46,495 nucleotides of DNA from an uncultured Candidatus Saccharibacteria bacterium. Its GTDB lineage: Bacteria; Patescibacteriota; Saccharimonadia; Saccharimonadales; Saccharimonadaceae. Numbering within the stretch: position 1 is the stretch's first letter; each line of letters opens with the position of its first letter. Shown here piece after piece: positions 1-7,327 of this stretch. The stretch spans positions 1 through 46,495 of the forward strand of contig CAOQYN010000003.1 of NCBI GenBank assembly GCA_948514425.1. Reading direction: 5' to 3'. Below the pieces are notes generated by a model, which searched no databases, was not told the origin of the DNA, and was given only the letters and a program-made list of their open reading frames with translations. The position numbers were made by a program, and so were the translations under genes.

Positions 1-2
1 AT

Positions 3-1472
3 CCTATCTGTGGAGCATTGATGGGTGGTGGACAGTTTGCTTCGAAGTTATTGCTCGCGAACGTGAACGAAAATACAGGATTCTTCTATGTACTGGTAGC
101 AATGCTGATTCAGACCGTACCGTTTTTCTTTGTGCCCAGCATCTTGAAAAGTTCAATGGCGGCGATGGGCAATATAGGAATGAAAGTATCGAATTTTGGA
201 CGTGGATTGAATCGTGGAACAACGAAAATGATTCAAAAATCAGATGGATATAGGTACAGAGTAGCAAAGACACAAGCAAAGAGCGCAAACCGGACGCTAA
301 AACGTCAGACGTGGCGCGATATTCACGGCTTAAGTGTTCGAGAACGTGCGAGTAGGTGGGCCGGCAGAGGCGGTGTTAGAGGTGCTATTGGAGATGCGGC
401 AGCAAGCTCGCGTAACCGTAGTCGAGAATGGAGGATTAACGCCGTAGCGAGACAAAAGGACGTTGAACGGCGCGCACAGATGACGGCGGCTGGTGGCTTG
501 GCTGGGGCTGAACGTCGACAAAACGAAGAGCTGCGAAAGTTTCATGAAAATACATATAGAGGAGATCGTACCTTCATGAGCGACTTAGATGCACAGGAAT
601 TAGAATATGAAAAGGCTCTGGAAGCAGTCGATAGAGACCCAACTAACGAAGCTGAAGTTGCAAGACTTCGTGCCTTACAGGACGTTGTTGGTAGCACGCC
701 AGACGGTCAAGATCGTATTCAGCGCGTGATTAATCGTAGGCTCTACAATGCACAGGAGGCAGCGCGAAGTGCTGGATTGCCGCCAGTTTTGTCAGCCGGT
801 ATGCAAGCCGCAAAAGAAACTTTAATGAGTGATCATGGTGGGTTCAAGAGTGGTAACCGCGGGTTAGCAGCAACTTTGAAGGATATGAATGCAAACGGAG
901 ATGTCTTCAAGCGTGGGAATTTTGAGAAAATTGGTGAGGTGAATGGTAGGAAAATTTACGGAAACACGTATTATGGCAGTCAAGCCGTCAATGGTTCTGC
1001 CGCTGAACTTGCAAATGCCAATGACGACACACTAAGCAACTTACTTTATAGTGTGCAGAATGGGAATATGAGCACAGAAAAACTAGAATCGATCTATCGA
1101 AACGCCAGTGAAGCAATTACAAATGATAATATTTCTGTGAAGCAAGGAACTGAGACGTACCTTAATGATATACGTAGAGCGGCATATGCAAAAATGCAAG
1201 CTGATTTTACTAGTAGTTACGTTAATCATGGCGAATATGTTGATGATAAAGGTCGTACATATACATATCTTGGGACAAATAATAACGGGGACGCCGAATA
1301 CCAGCGTGATGGCAGCTCAAAGATATATACTTTTGACGGTACGGATTTTATGGACAACAAAACTGGCAAGATCCTAGATGGTAGACGTTTTAGCCAAAGT
1401 GCAACGGCCATGTTTAAAGCTAAATATGGCGATTATCAAGATTTACATCCGGGTATGAAAATTAAGCATTAA
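3..1472 (+). CDS. C-terminal part of a VirB6/TrbL-like membrane protein (5' end outside window)
   Basis: The reading frame is open from base 3, and TTG/ATG codons at 18-23 are preceded by in-frame coding sequence, so the start probably lies upstream of the window. The first ~50 residues hold a long hydrophobic segment ending in PFFFVPSILKSS, followed by a glycine/alanine-rich MAAMGNIG turn. After that comes ~430 residues of charged, Arg/Lys-rich and then Asn/Asp-rich soluble sequence. A polytopic membrane part with a large hydrophilic C-terminal tail is the pattern of VirB6/TrbL channel proteins of type IV secretion systems, which CPR bacteria often carry. This assignment rests on the last membrane segment only. 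No other secretion gene is in the window. A strong hairpin follows directly. Confidence 0.5.
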   Translation, partial: PICGALMGGGQFASKLLLANVNENTGFFYVLVAMLIQTVPFFFVPSILKSSMAAMGNIGMKVSNFGRGLNRGTTKMIQKSDGYRYRVAKTQAKSANRTLKRQTWRDIHGLSVRERASRWAGRGGVRGAIGDAAASSRNRSREWRINAVARQKDVERRAQMTAAGGLAGAERRQNEELRKFHENTYRGDRTFMSDLDAQELEYEKALEAVDRDPTNEAEVARLRALQDVVGSTPDGQDRIQRVINRRLYNAQEAARSAGLPPVLSAGMQAAKETLMSDHGGFKSGNRGLAATLKDMNANGDVFKRGNFEKIGEVNGRKIYGNTYYGSQAVNGSAAELANANDDTLSNLLYSVQNGNMSTEKLESIYRNASEAITNDNISVKQGTETYLNDIRRAAYAKMQADFTSSYVNHGEYVDDKGRTYTYLGTNNNGDAEYQRDGSSKIYTFDGTDFMDNKTGKILDGRRFSQSATAMFKAKYGDYQDLHPGMKIKH

Positions 1473-1479
1473 AACATTG

Positions 1480-1508
1480 CCCTGGTCCTCTCTAGAGAAC
1501 CAGGGTTT
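1480..1508 (+). terminator. Rho-independent terminator after VirB6-like gene
   Basis: CCCTGGT (1480-1486) pairs with ACCAGGG (1499-1505), with an inner CTCT/AGAG extension, followed by TTTAG. It starts 8 nt after the stop codon. A second hairpin (GAGTAG...CTACTC, about 1520-1553, inner AAAGCA/TGCTTT) follows in the same short gap. Confidence 0.7.
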
Positions 1509-1581
1509 AGCATTTGTTGGAGTAGGCAAAGCAGCTGTGCTTTGACTCTACTCGGAATTAAAGACAAAGACAGCTGGGACT

Positions 1582-2169
1582 TTACTTTAGACGATTTAAA
1601 ATCTCATTAGCGGCGGCATAGTCCGTTTCTCGGCGCTGGCGCTGGTCGTTATCCCGTTTCGCCTCAAATTCCCTGTTACGTAAAATACGCTTATAATCCA
1701 TTTCTTCATAATGTTTTGCAGCTTCAAGATCCGCTTTTGCACAAGAGTCATCGATTATACCATCTTTGACGTCTAGTGCAATGATTAGCCGAACCTTAGC
1801 CCAGCTTGCTGCAATGCATAACAGCTTAGAGTCATTCCGTATGAATTCATCTTGCTTCTGTAATTCGGCACTAATCCAGTCGTGACACTGCTTACAGATT
1901 CCTTTATGTCCATCTCGAGGATCAATCCGCCTGAGTTCACTAAGTGACCCCAGCCCAAAGAACGCACCACATACATCGCAATTATCTTCATGACGCCTAT
2001 CACGCTGAGGATTCCTGTTATATATTACAGTTCTAAACTCACGCTCGTCATTTCGATAATTACCGTCTGCACAATGCGACTGCGATGGATAGTTCTGAGT
2101 CGTCTTACAACGACGGTACATGATAATAATACCTCCCACAAAAATGAATAGCAAAACAATAGCTAACAT
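1582..2169 (-). CDS. Small membrane-anchored protein with a CxxC...CxxC zinc-finger-like motif
   Basis: The start is placed at 2169 because GGAAGGTGATTTT ATG gives a good ribosome binding site there; a longer in-frame start at 2217 has none. The product (~195 aa) begins with one hydrophobic segment (MLAIVLLFIFVGGIIIMY) and then a soluble region. CDVCG and CKQC, about 30 residues apart, could form a four-cysteine zinc site, as in HNH-like or zinc-ribbon modules. The C-terminal third is Arg/Lys/Glu-rich and probably helical. I do not recognise the family. It stands alone between a hairpin region and the cassette locus. Confidence 0.55.
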   Translation of the reverse strand: MLAIVLLFIFVGGIIIMYRRCKTTQNYPSQSHCADGNYRNDEREFRTVIYNRNPQRDRRHEDNCDVCGAFFGLGSLSELRRIDPRDGHKGICKQCHDWISAELQKQDEFIRNDSKLLCIAASWAKVRLIIALDVKDGIIDDSCAKADLEAAKHYEEMDYKRILRNREFEAKRDNDQRQRRETDYAAANEILNRLK

Positions 2170-2335
2170 AAAATCACCTTCCCTTTTTATTTTATGTGGC
2201 TGGAAATCCATGAGCAAAAACTGTCTTATCTGCTTTTAAAGTTCCTGGAACCAACTCCACGATTTGTTGTATTATACTGCAGAGATCAAACAGAGGCAAG
2301 CAGGAGCGGAAACTCTATTAGCTAGTTAAGGATGG

Positions 2336-2539
2336 GCTTTTGTCCGTAGTGGGTGGGTGGATATTAGTGTTGGTGTCATCAGTGTTGTCGGTCAATATAG
2401 TTACCACTGGTCACATGTTCTTAGATCTGCTACTACCGCCTATGGTTTAGGTGTAAATCCTACGGATGTTAACCCATCAGGTAGCCTTGAACGCAGAGAT
2501 GCTTTCCCCCTCCGCTGCCTCTACCTAGGTAGTGTTTGA
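2336..2539 (+). repeat. Orphan variable-domain cassette A (FISUMP/C-type-lectin-like C-terminal domain)
   Basis: It begins with the shared 5' core GCTTTTGTCCGTAGTGG and reads AFVRSG, then ~44 variable residues containing an HWS motif and AY.L, then AFPLRCLYLGSV and stop. No start codon, ribosome site or upstream coding sequence exists in this frame, so it is only the 3' domain of a gene. The pattern (yWS...aYyL...GfplRC) is that of the Fibrobacter succinogenes major paralogous domain, recalled from memory. Cassette D at 27137 has exactly the same length (204 nt) and shares a 3' block of about 45 bp (GCTTTCCCCCTCCGCTGCC, the CTACCTAGGTAG palindrome, then TGTTTGATGGAGG). The middle is almost entirely different. 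Confidence 0.75.
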
Positions 2540-2543
2540 TGGA

Positions 2544-2704
2544 GGAAGAAAAGACATAATACTTCAATGATGATACCTGAGTGTCGTTAGGAGACCAGTG
2601 GTGAGATTTTTCTTATCTAAAGATGCGAAAAATCTCAGCCAAGACAACAAGTGCCAAGGTCTCTAACGACACTCAAGTATCATCTCATCTTAATCTTTTC
2701 TTCC
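2544..2704. repeat. 161-bp imperfect inverted repeat between cassettes A and B
   Basis: Outer arms GGAAGAAAAGA (2544) and TCTTTTCTTCC (ending 2704), middle arms GATGATAC(C/T)TGAGTGTCGTTAG, and a perfect 11-bp inner stem TGAGATTTTTC (2602-2612) / GAAAAATCTCA (2627-2637) form one long dyad. It joins the 3' flank of cassette A to the 5' flank of cassette B. It could extrude as a cruciform or fold as RNA. It is not followed by a T-run, so it is not a simple terminator. Confidence 0.8.
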
Positions 2705-2905
2705 AACATCATCTCCCTACCCTTAGCTTTTGTCCGTAGTGGAAATATCAATCTAAACAATGGTAAGGTCTACGGTGCTAGCTTCAATGGCTTTGATTGG
2801 TCTCGCACAATCAATTCATCGATCTATTCTTATCGTCTAGTTTTCTACCCTACAGACGTAGTGCTAAACCGCACGGATCGTTGGGCGGGGTTCTCCCTTT
2901 GCTGA
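2702..2905 (+). repeat. Orphan variable-domain cassette B
   Basis: Reads SNIISLPLAFVRSG, then a variable stretch with DWS and YRL, ending GFSLC and a TGA stop. It lacks the RC arginine codon and one further codon compared with A and D. Its 5' flank, TCCAACATCATCTCC followed by TACC and the 5' core, is shared with cassette C at 27.5 kb but not with A or D. An ATG at 2651 in frame has no ribosome site and lies in the inverted repeat, so expression is doubtful. The GC-rich 3' core of A and D is absent. The cassette ends about 30 bp before a strong terminator. Confidence 0.7.
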
Positions 2906-2936
2906 CTCTATCTATATCGGGAATTTATTGCAACTC

Positions 2937-2962
2937 AAAACCCCTCCTTGCGGAGGGGTTTT
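2937..2962. terminator. Bidirectional Rho-independent terminator
   Basis: AAAACCCCTCC (2937-2947), TTGC loop, GGAGGGGTTTT (2952-2962). It serves the minus-strand LPxTG gene and would also stop any plus-strand transcript from the cassettes. Confidence 0.9.
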
Positions 2963-3001
2963 GATTAAGTTGAGCGATCAAACAATATTGATTACTCGCA
3001 C

Positions 3002-4426
3002 TTAGCGCAACTGGCGGCGGCTAGCAATGTAGTAGCCTGCAGCAGTCACGATCGAGCCAGCAGCGGCAATGCCGCCAATGATGGCTTCTGGACCAGTAGT
3101 TGGTAACTCGTTTGGAGTTTCCGGAGTCGGTTCTGGAGTTGGAGTTGGAGTTGGAGTTGGGGTATCCTTACAATACTTGTTTAGCTTGACACTAGCATTG
3201 TCTTGGATAGTCTTTTGACCAACACCAGCTTGCGCCCAGTTGATCAAAGTATTGTCACCACAGGCGAGGTTCTCATCGACAACTTCAGCAGTGAAGTAAA
3301 CGTAAGCGTTTGCTCCTGGGCCGTAGCTACCAATCTTAGTACCTTCTTTTACAAGGTAGTCGTGGGCAGCAGTAGCACCATTCGGATGAGTGCTATTCTT
3401 CAAAACAGTTGTGCCATCAACATACTTCAAATTAGATGGAAGAATGTCTTTAATGGTCACACCATCTTGTTGTTTGTCGCTAGTGTTTTTGTATCCAATG
3501 CGGAACTCAACCTTGTCGCCGATCTTGGCATCGACAGATTCTTTCCAAGTGCGATCCTCGCTGTCAGCAAGACGAACTTTCTTGTCAACAGTGTATTCGT
3601 AATCAAAGATAGCCTTTACTTGGATGGTGACATAGTTCGCAAAATCATAACAACCTGGAACTTTGCCGTCAAGAGCGTCAGAGCCGATTAACACACCATC
3701 AACGCTTTTAGCTTTGACAATGTCATCGCTCAATTTCCAACCAGCATTGTCGCCATAACCGCCAGCGGCAGCTTCTGCTTGGGTTTTATTGTTGTTCAGC
3801 AAAGCTGAACCATAGACGTAGTCAAGATGGAAAGGAACTTCGCTATTGAAGTTTACATAGTCCCAATATTCGCTTGGAGTAGCGTTGGAGGATTTGATAA
3901 ATCCGTTAACCTTGATTTGTTTGCTGGTGCCGTTTGGAATACTGAAAGATACACGAGTATTTTCAGCAACAGCATCATAGCCATTCGGGTTGTTATTGTG
4001 GACGTAGAGACGGATGGTATAAGTTTTGCCGTCTTCAACGGTAATATCGTTACCTTTCCACTTGGTATTAGGTGTTGGATTAGCATTGGTCTCAGCATCG
4101 AGACAGCGAGTGCCGTCTAAAGCACATTCACGTGCACCAACGAAGTTTTTCTCGTCACCAATTGTGCTGTCAGAAATCGTATTGAAGATAATCTGACCTG
4201 GATAATTTGGGCTATTTTTGTAATCTTCACCATCAGAAATTTTGGTAGCACCAATGGCACCATTATTAATCTGATCGATTGTGTAGCTTGGGCGGCCTTT
4301 TGCACCGGTCACGGGGTCGACATAGTTATCACCCCAAGCCGAAACAAGCGTTGGCAGCGCCGCTACACCTGCAATCGCAGCAGTAGTAGCCGCAATCGCA
4401 ATTGTAGATTTAATTGCTGATTTCAT
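3002..4426 (-). CDS. Secreted LPxTG-anchored surface protein
   Basis: A 474-aa exported protein. It has a signal peptide with a basic start, an alanine-rich hydrophobic core and a likely cleavage site after VSA (about residue 30). The C-terminus is a sortase signal: LPTTG (about 441-445), a hydrophobic helix and a basic RRQLR tail. Before it lies a threonine/proline spacer (PTPTPTPTPEPTPE) that would span the wall. The ectodomain has beta-rich segments; residues ~280-420 (GDKVEFRIGYKNTSD...ILPSNLKYVDG) look like a DUF11-type adhesin repeat. The start is supported by AAAAGGAGATTATT ATG. No sortase gene is present here. A role in attachment to a host cell is inferred. Confidence 0.85.
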   Translation of the reverse strand: MKSAIKSTIAIAATTAAIAGVAALPTLVSAWGDNYVDPVTGAKGRPSYTIDQINNGAIGATKISDGEDYKNSPNYPGQIIFNTISDSTIGDEKNFVGARECALDGTRCLDAETNANPTPNTKWKGNDITVEDGKTYTIRLYVHNNNPNGYDAVAENTRVSFSIPNGTSKQIKVNGFIKSSNATPSEYWDYVNFNSEVPFHLDYVYGSALLNNNKTQAEAAAGGYGDNAGWKLSDDIVKAKSVDGVLIGSDALDGKVPGCYDFANYVTIQVKAIFDYEYTVDKKVRLADSEDRTWKESVDAKIGDKVEFRIGYKNTSDKQQDGVTIKDILPSNLKYVDGTTVLKNSTHPNGATAAHDYLVKEGTKIGSYGPGANAYVYFTAEVVDENLACGDNTLINWAQAGVGQKTIQDNASVKLNKYCKDTPTPTPTPTPEPTPETPNELPTTGPEAIIGGIAAAGSIVTAAGYYIASRRQLR

Positions 4427-4582
4427 AATAATCTCCTTTTAGTAGATTATGATACTTGATAAAAATTAAGTTTTATTTGTTTTAGCTTAAAAATTATATC
4501 AGTTTGTTTTTCTACTCCTGGTCCATTTTGTTAAACTCCATAGTCCGCAATCGAATCATCCCAAACACATAGCTTGGTATGT

Positions 4583-4608
4583 GGGTGGCAGAAGTAGAGG
4601 TGCCACCC
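4583..4608. other. Perfect 8-bp hairpin between two minus-strand genes
   Basis: GGGTGGCA / TGCCACCC with a 10-nt loop lies between the surface protein gene and the small membrane protein. No T-run follows on either strand, so its role is unclear. Confidence 0.5.
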
Positions 4609-4627
4609 GAAGTAATGTACGCAAACG

Positions 4628-4981
4628 CTAGGCAATTACCATGATCTCGATAAACATTAAAATCATGATTACTGCGTGCGCTACGCAGCTTTGTAAAAAT
4701 CTCCGAGCCTGTGTTATTGATAGCACGGCTCTTCGCCTATTACGTTTTCGCTGGTCAAGCAACGAAATGCACAAGACGAACATAGCAACAATGCCAACGG
4801 CAGCCCGAATTATTATCGGGTGCCATACTGTAACACTAGCGCAAAAGACTGCACTAGTCATGCAGAGACAGTAGAACAGGCGTCGCTGCCAGTTTTCCCA
4901 CTCCCAGTGGTCAATCCGTAGATCGATAAAGAAGTAGGCGGCGCCTATGAGCGCCATTGACGATATCCCGAATAATATCAT
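4628..4981 (-). CDS. Small polytopic membrane protein, unknown function
   Basis: The start is set at 4981, where AAAGGGGGAAATAAA ATG supplies a ribosome site; the longer frame to 5110 has none. The ~117-aa product begins MILFGISSMALIGAAYFFID and has three to four hydrophobic segments, separated by a basic DQRKRNRRR loop and ending in a hydrophobic helix. No catalytic motif is visible and I do not recognise the family. The region upstream to 5439 (about 450 bp) contains the terminator of the next gene and otherwise A/T-rich sequence without a convincing gene. Confidence 0.5.
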   Translation of the reverse strand: MILFGISSMALIGAAYFFIDLRIDHWEWENWQRRLFYCLCMTSAVFCASVTVWHPIIIRAAVGIVAMFVLCISLLDQRKRNRRRAVLSITQARRFLQSCVAHAVIMILMFIEIMVIA

Positions 4982-5349
4982 TTTATTTCCCCCTTTCAAT
5001 TTCAGAAACATACCAGTTAAGGTTGTATCTGAGATGATTCGACTGCTAATGGACCTCAGTCTAAACCGCTTAGTAGGCGGTCTGTACCGACTGATTCCAT
5101 TGTAGCACACATCATAGAAAAAGTCAAGTGTTTTATAATAAATTAGCTCTAACGTAATATTATTGCTTTTATCTCTGTTAATTTAGATAATTTGGAGGAA
5201 CAATATTTTAGAATAATTTTTATTTACAGATGTAAGCATAACCTTGACTATTAGTGATTATTATTCTTATGCTTGTAAAATTGCCCTGGTTTGGCAATTA
5301 TACGGTGTGGATTTTATGGTATTTACTGGTGTTGTCGTCAATACTTATA

Positions 5350-5382
5350 AAAGAAAACTCCCCGCAGCATAGCGCTGCGGGG
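5350..5382 (-). terminator. Rho-independent terminator of the coiled-coil protein gene
   Basis: CCCCGCAG (5360-5367) pairs with CTGCGGGG (5375-5382). On the minus strand the stem is followed by a T-rich run (complement of AAAAGAAAA). Confidence 0.85.
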
Positions 5383-5439
5383 ATTGTAGGATTTATACGG
5401 GACACTAGTCCCGTTGCTGCGAAGATGCCGAGATCTGTT

Positions 5440-6780
5440 CTATTCTGGATATTCTGGATATCCATTTTCTCTGCACCACTTATTCAGCGGCGCTAGCGTC
5501 AGCATTGTCGTAAGCGACATCTGCCCAGTCTTTTTCAGGTATGGAGGATACTTGTCTTCTTCGACTCCTACTACCTCCAGGAACTGAATAAAGTCTCCAG
5601 CCGATACTGCTGCCCGCTTCGGTTTATTCTCAGGATTACTTTCTGTGCCGCTCGGAGTACCAGATTCGTCCTCAGGATTGCCAGAGTTCGGTTTCTTAGG
5701 CTCAGACTCGGGCTCACCAGAGTTGCCATATTTCTGTAATTGAGTTTCGAGAAACCTGACATCGTCTAATGTATCCTCATATAGGTCGCGCTTATGCTCT
5801 CTGAGGTGTCGACGTGCATTCTGGTATGCCTCAATTAACTCGTTGATCAGCTTGATCTCCTCAGCGTTCTTAGTTTTCGCCTTCCTTATCTTCAAGCCAT
5901 CAATTTTCCGACGTATATAAGAAATCTCGTCGGAGTTGGGAGCGTCGTTTACCTTTAGATCTTCTGGCAGGGGTTTCATTTTTCCCTCCAGCTTCTTGAT
6001 GGTGTTTGCGTTACCGTTCAGAAGCCCAGCCAATTGCTTTGTCTCGCATCCGAGACCGTCAGCCATATTGCAGATTTTTCTAAACCACTCCGTAAGCTCT
6101 AAGAGTGTCTGGAGCTCCTTGGGAACCGCCTCGTTGTACTCTTTTATGAGGTCTTTCAGTGTTTCCTTTCGCTTTTCTGGCGAAAGATTACTGAACGTAT
6201 CAACAAGCTTATCTGGGTCTAGTTGTTTCAGCATCCGAGTGATAGGACTGCTGTCGCCCTTTGCCGTCTCTTTTGATTCTGATTCGGGCTTAGGCTGCGG
6301 TGTTGATGCCGCCTGAGAGCATGATGGAACCGGTGTGCCGCTAGCAGTAATCTTCTCATATTTTTCTCGGAGTTTATCTAAGACAAATATGAATTTCCTG
6401 CCGTCCTGAATACTAATAGCATCGGGGGCTACCTTTTTACCAGCGATTGCGACAGCCGCTCGCGTGCTGTTCGCTGGTGCGTGGCCATCCCAGGGATAGT
6501 AACATCCATCCGCCACTGCATATTCCACTACTTTCATTCGCGCCTTTTCAGCGCTCTCTGGAATATCGAATTCCTCCAGTCCTAGCAGGATGCGATCAAT
6601 GCAGGGATCATTTTCTTTAAGGACCTTGCATACAATCTGCCATGCTAAGGCGCACAGCATTTCTTGCCTTAACGCCTCATCCTCATCCTCATCGCTCTCA
6701 CGGTCGAGGTATTGAAAGCTGACATACTCCACCGTGTCGTATTCAACGTTTCCCGAAAAAAATTCTTTCCACTTAAACAT
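5440..6780 (-). CDS. Orphan 446-aa acidic/coiled-coil protein, unknown function
   Basis: A strong ribosome site (AAAAGGAGGATATAATAT ATG) supports the start. The N-terminal ~130 residues look globular. A low-complexity Ser/Pro/Glu linker lies near 150-175. Residues ~180-350 are helical and charged (LSPEKRKETLKDLIKEYN, then long Lys/Glu heptad-like stretches). A second Gly/Ser/Pro/Glu linker follows, and then a short C-terminal globular tail. There is no signal peptide, membrane segment or recognisable catalytic motif. It is transcribed alone with its own terminator. The modular layout with linkers suggests a scaffold or effector-like protein, but this is a guess. Confidence 0.6.
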   Translation of the reverse strand: MFKWKEFFSGNVEYDTVEYVSFQYLDRESDEDEDEALRQEMLCALAWQIVCKVLKENDPCIDRILLGLEEFDIPESAEKARMKVVEYAVADGCYYPWDGHAPANSTRAAVAIAGKKVAPDAISIQDGRKFIFVLDKLREKYEKITASGTPVPSCSQAASTPQPKPESESKETAKGDSSPITRMLKQLDPDKLVDTFSNLSPEKRKETLKDLIKEYNEAVPKELQTLLELTEWFRKICNMADGLGCETKQLAGLLNGNANTIKKLEGKMKPLPEDLKVNDAPNSDEISYIRRKIDGLKIRKAKTKNAEEIKLINELIEAYQNARRHLREHKRDLYEDTLDDVRFLETQLQKYGNSGEPESEPKKPNSGNPEDESGTPSGTESNPENKPKRAAVSAGDFIQFLEVVGVEEDKYPPYLKKTGQMSLTTMLTLAPLNKWCRENGYPEYPE

Positions 6781-6967
6781 ATATTATATCCTCCTTTTAA
6801 ATGTGCAATCTACGGGCGGAATCCTACAACCGTCCGCGTGTTGTTGCCATTGTAGCACACTTTCTTCTTTATGTCAAGTATAATACAATGTGCATTAGCG
6901 GTTTAGCAATTTTAGGATTGATGTCGAGATTATGTGTTTTTGATAGTGGGGGTTCACTTTGGCATGG

Positions 6968-6980
6968 AATATGCTATAAT
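6968..6980 (+). promoter_or_regulatory. Extended -10 promoter for the tRNA-His/tRNA-Gly pair
   Basis: TGCTATAAT sits about 20 nt upstream of the first tRNA, with TGG upstream. It matches the TGnTATAAT extended -10 form. Confidence 0.65.
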
Positions 6981-7000
6981 GCAGATAAGTATGCTGGCAC

Positions 7001-7078
7001 GGTGGGATTAGCTCAGTTGGTTAGAGCGTCTGATTGTGGTCCAGAAGGTCGCTGGTTCAATTCCAGTATCCCACCCCA
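7001..7078 (+). tRNA. tRNA-His (GTG)
   Basis: Acceptor GTGGGAT pairs with ATCCCAC, preceded by the extra G(-1) typical of tRNA-His and followed by C and CCA, which is encoded. D arm TTAGCTCAGTTGGTTAGAGC, anticodon GTG in the loop, T arm GGTTCAATTCC. Confidence 0.95.
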
Positions 7079-7092
7079 TGAGGCATACTTAC

Positions 7093-7167
7093 GCGAGTGT
7101 AGTACAGCGGTTAGTATGCAAGTTTTCCAAACTTGAGATGAGAGTTCGATTCTCTCCACTCGCACCA
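7093..7167 (+). tRNA. tRNA-Gly (TCC)
   Basis: Acceptor GCGAGTG / CACTCGC, discriminator A and encoded CCA. Anticodon TCC lies between AAGTT and AACTT stem halves, with T arm GAGTTCGATTCTC. It is 14 nt after tRNA-His and clearly co-transcribed. Confidence 0.93.
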
Positions 7168-7174
7168 TAAGGGA

Positions 7175-7203
7175 TTTTCAGCAGAATTTGCTGAAAATTT
7201 TTT
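7175..7203 (+). terminator. Rho-independent terminator of the tRNA operon
   Basis: TTTTCAGCA / TGCTGAAAA stem followed by TTTTTT. Confidence 0.9.
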
Positions 7204-7248
7204 GTTTCTATATTGTAAATTGAGATGGTTCTAATAAACAATAAAACA

Positions 7249-7272
7249 GAGCCTCCGCATTAATAGAGGCTC
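7249..7272 (-). terminator. Terminator for the tpiA operon
   Basis: GAGCCTC (7249-7255) pairs with GAGGCTC (7266-7272). On the minus strand it runs into TGTTTTATTGTTTATT. Confidence 0.75.
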
Positions 7273-7327
7273 AACCATGTGCAAAAAATCAATAGGTTTA
7301 GTACTTTTTGAGTAAACAGTCTAATTT

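Noticed and set aside
4..288. Minus-strand ORF opposite the VirB6-like gene
   Set aside because: Shadow of the plus-strand gene; no start signal and unnatural composition.
3203..3691. 162-aa plus-strand ORF inside the surface protein gene
   Set aside because: Antisense to a gene with signal peptide, LPxTG motif and ribosome site; no own start signal.
6801..7136. 111-aa ORF over tRNA-His
   Set aside because: It reads through both tRNA genes, which are certain.
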